Source: Ruminococcus sp. (GTDB lineage: Bacteria > Bacillota > Clostridia > Oscillospirales > Ruminococcaceae). From it: a stretch of 5,364 nucleotides of DNA. Each line of letters begins with the position of its first letter. Position 1 is the stretch's first letter. Under the pieces are notes generated by a model. That model was given only the letters and a program-made list of their open reading frames with translations, did no database searches and was not told the origin of the DNA. The stretch covers positions 1-5,364 of the forward strand of contig JAFYET010000303.1 in NCBI GenBank assembly GCA_017544125.1. The letters run 5' to 3'. Shown piece by piece: positions 5,201 through 5,364 of this stretch. The translations under genes were made by a program, and so were the position numbers.

Positions 5201-5364
5201 TCACCTTCGGGTACATGGGCGGTGTGGTCGTCCTCATTCTGTATGAGCTTATTATTGTTCTCGAGGTCGATAACAAACTCTATCGGCTTAAGCTCAGATG
5301 TGTCAACAAGCCCGTATTTGCCGTCATCGTCCTTTAAAAGCACCTCATCTAACTGCATCATGAC
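2257..5364 (-). CDS. Large cell-wall-anchored surface protein with Ig-like (MBG/YDG) modules and CxxC repeats; N-terminus beyond the window
   Basis: Frame is open to the right edge (a GTC codon precedes the first in-window ATG at 5361), and no signal peptide or ribosome site is visible, so the true start lies outside; 1035 codons are visible. Numbering from ATG 5361: residues about 53-115, 116-195 and 198-270 are beta-rich modules with the phrases GYTWSDGTT..KTIKWSI and GTYTYTVIGKGNFTGSATATL, typical of MBG/YDG Ig-like repeats in Firmicute surface proteins. Residues about 352-783 are rich in Cys, with seven CxxC pairs (402, 507, 593, 631, 669, 712, 766) and five T-C-T-(E/K) motifs. Residues about 795-890 form an unrecognised beta-rich domain, 942-1006 an acidic spacer, and 1007-1034 a sorting signal (NPKTG, hydrophobic stretch, KKRR). 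It should be exported and covalently linked to peptidoglycan by a sortase. No catalytic domain is seen in this part. Adhesion or scaffold function is plausible but not shown. Confidence 0.9.
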   Translation of the reverse strand, partial: VMMQLDEVLLKDDDGKYGLVDTSELKPIEFVIDLENNNKLIQNEDDHTAHVPEGENHIYQGGVHLTGVKSGTGYTLSGASYAVNVGDYQATATLEEGYTWSDGTTAPKTIKWSIKPAEIASVELNMESYVYGENKNVSITSVKGDPVDPGQYDYSVIITNSNDMAVPAPSDAGTYTYTVIGKGNFTGSATATLTVKPDVLVSAELEQDTFEYDGKAKTVAVKSAAGLYSTPTSNDYDVVYQKDATEPGTYPVNIMGKNNFEGSVLKNINIVDNRKELDKAEPAFPEGKDENSEYTKKEAQEIELQDETGSKLDKGTYTIDIKPSDDEKMWDIRFEPVEPISKGEKLVEVKRACEHEGTGRTYQRKDESVHSVYCAKADCLKFIADEAHSFKRMEDDKNVWEECEQCHATRDVTFTVTVTYSVAKGLKTPENFLASQIKTGIKAGGSYSISSPVYKGLKASDAVVIGNIGKSNAEINVTYSECDHKDFTVTDFIKPTCTEDSKVVLATCDICGEDLVLTAEQIHALGDPYVATGHNFEEGEWRRESKQNSKPGKGHFHKCLNPGCYEREYEAHTWSGEQTYGTKCGVDFTITDECSVCGTQYEYKPTECKLVRRPDLDVAPTCTEFGFEKYECTVCHSIASDAVAPLGHDYQTIEHTDATCTEKEYTKKECTRCKDVVEEYGKYRSENGQHNYVKHWVTQLTCTEDGESDGEVCSICGQKNPDSKEEYIQHQGHKVKAWVQTFGVVRDGTTKQGTPIQLTNYRSVHECENCGATLGIEEWTVATCTKPPKLEIAAGANAEIDDISGGIHIKGNMANDGGVTFNQNVLKEVKEFVNDGKISSKYTYKKTKSNSFIIEFSEMFLADLDDGTYPVEIVNGNEYWPLMVTVENHKLVALADQEYPTGDEITKAQLDEHLAKAEAEGAVIKNLFVVPLTEEELDGITFPEPEKEEDPKDEEPREDEPTDEPEDSEGSDNGEKADDKASDDKADSKADNTASDSTAATTGAATSNPKTGSTAPIMYTALLLGAAAVITKKRR
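2260..2343 (-). other. C-terminal sortase sorting signal (NPKTG type)
   Basis: Encodes residues 1007-1034 of the surface protein: NPKTG (2343-2329), a hydrophobic segment of about 17 residues (TAPIMYTALLLGAAAVI), and a positively charged tail KKRR just before the TGA stop. This three-part layout is the classical Gram-positive cell-wall sorting signal, with Asn replacing Leu of LPxTG. No sortase gene is in the window. Confidence 0.85.
2344..2538 (-). other. Acidic low-complexity wall spacer of the surface protein
   Basis: Encodes residues about 942-1006: first Pro/Glu/Asp-rich (EPEKEEDPKDEEP style), then Asp/Lys/Ala/Ser-rich (KADDKASDDKADSKADN), then Ser/Thr/Ala. Such unstructured stretches before sorting signals normally span the peptidoglycan layer. 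Its biased codons create long open frames on the opposite strand that are not genes. Confidence 0.75.
3013..3876 (-). repeat. Degenerate tandem T-C-T-E / CxxC repeat array inside the surface protein
   Basis: Encodes residues 496-783. The unit is (P/A/L)TCTE, then 10-11 residues later CxxC, usually with an acidic or aromatic residue just before. TCTE cysteines are at 496, 621, 659 and 701, paired with CxxC at 507, 631, 669 and 712; a fifth copy is TCTK at 783 without a partner. CxxC at 593 and 766 lack a preceding TCTE. On the plus strand the conserved bases appear as GTGCAGGT (for example 3257-3264). A second unit type, H-x(1-2)-F/W ... W ... C-x(2-4)-C, occurs at residues 387-405 and 533-563. 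Similar repeats occur in surface proteins of gut Clostridia. The paired cysteines suggest zinc-ribbon-like metal sites or disulfides, which is inference. Confidence 0.75.
4552..5205 (-). repeat. Three divergent Ig-like (MBG/YDG-type) beta modules in the surface protein
   Basis: Encodes residues about 53-270. Module 1 has VGDYQATATLEEGYTWSDGT and ends KTIKWSIKPAEI. Module 2 has DAGTYTYTVIGKGNFTGSA and ends ATLTVKPDVL. Module 3 has YDGKAKTVAV, then EPGTYPVNIMGKNNFEGS. The shared (D/E)-x-G-(T/D)-Y...G(K)xNFxGS pattern marks divergent copies of one fold of about 65-80 residues. Such modules usually act as stalks in adhesins. Boundaries are approximate. Confidence 0.65.

Overview
This window looks like chromosomal sequence from a gut or rumen Clostridia member, most likely Ruminococcus or a close relative. 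That placement is an inference. It rests on strong AAGGAGG-type ribosome binding sites, sigma-A promoters in AT-rich intergenic DNA, a GH31 glycosidase of the YicI type, a YuxH-type EAL-HDOD protein, and a Gram-positive wall-anchored protein with an NPKTG sorting motif and CxxC repeats. No RNA gene, insertion sequence, CRISPR array or phage gene is visible.

Layout. Positions 1-325 (minus) hold the N-terminal 108 codons of a GH31 alpha-glucosidase/alpha-xylosidase; its catalytic part lies off the left edge. Positions 326-637 are a divergent, AT-rich control region. It has a candidate minus-strand promoter with a structured leader for the glycosidase, and a near-consensus extended -10 promoter for the rightward operon. 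That operon (638-2190) has two genes: an unrecognised 97-residue cytoplasmic protein and an EAL-HDOD protein whose likely start lies only 20 bases after the first gene's stop. A 13-bp stem-loop at 2211-2243 serves as a shared terminator for this operon and for the convergent gene to its right.

Positions 2257-5364 (minus) hold the C-terminal 1035 codons of a very large cell-surface protein that continues off the right edge. Reading from its N-terminal side, it has about three beta-sandwich modules of the MBG/YDG Ig-like type, then a cysteine-rich region with seven CxxC pairs and five T-C-T-(E/K) motifs. After these come an unrecognised beta-rich domain, an acidic Asp/Lys/Ser/Ala wall spacer, and an NPKTG + hydrophobic segment + KKRR anchor.

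How the parts fit. The three transcription units look independent: carbohydrate use (GH31), signalling (97-residue protein with EAL-HDOD), and the cell surface (anchored repeat protein). Nothing in the sequence ties them together. The least explained items are the small protein paired with the EAL-HDOD gene, the Cys-motif array, and the hairpin-rich leader of the glycosidase gene.
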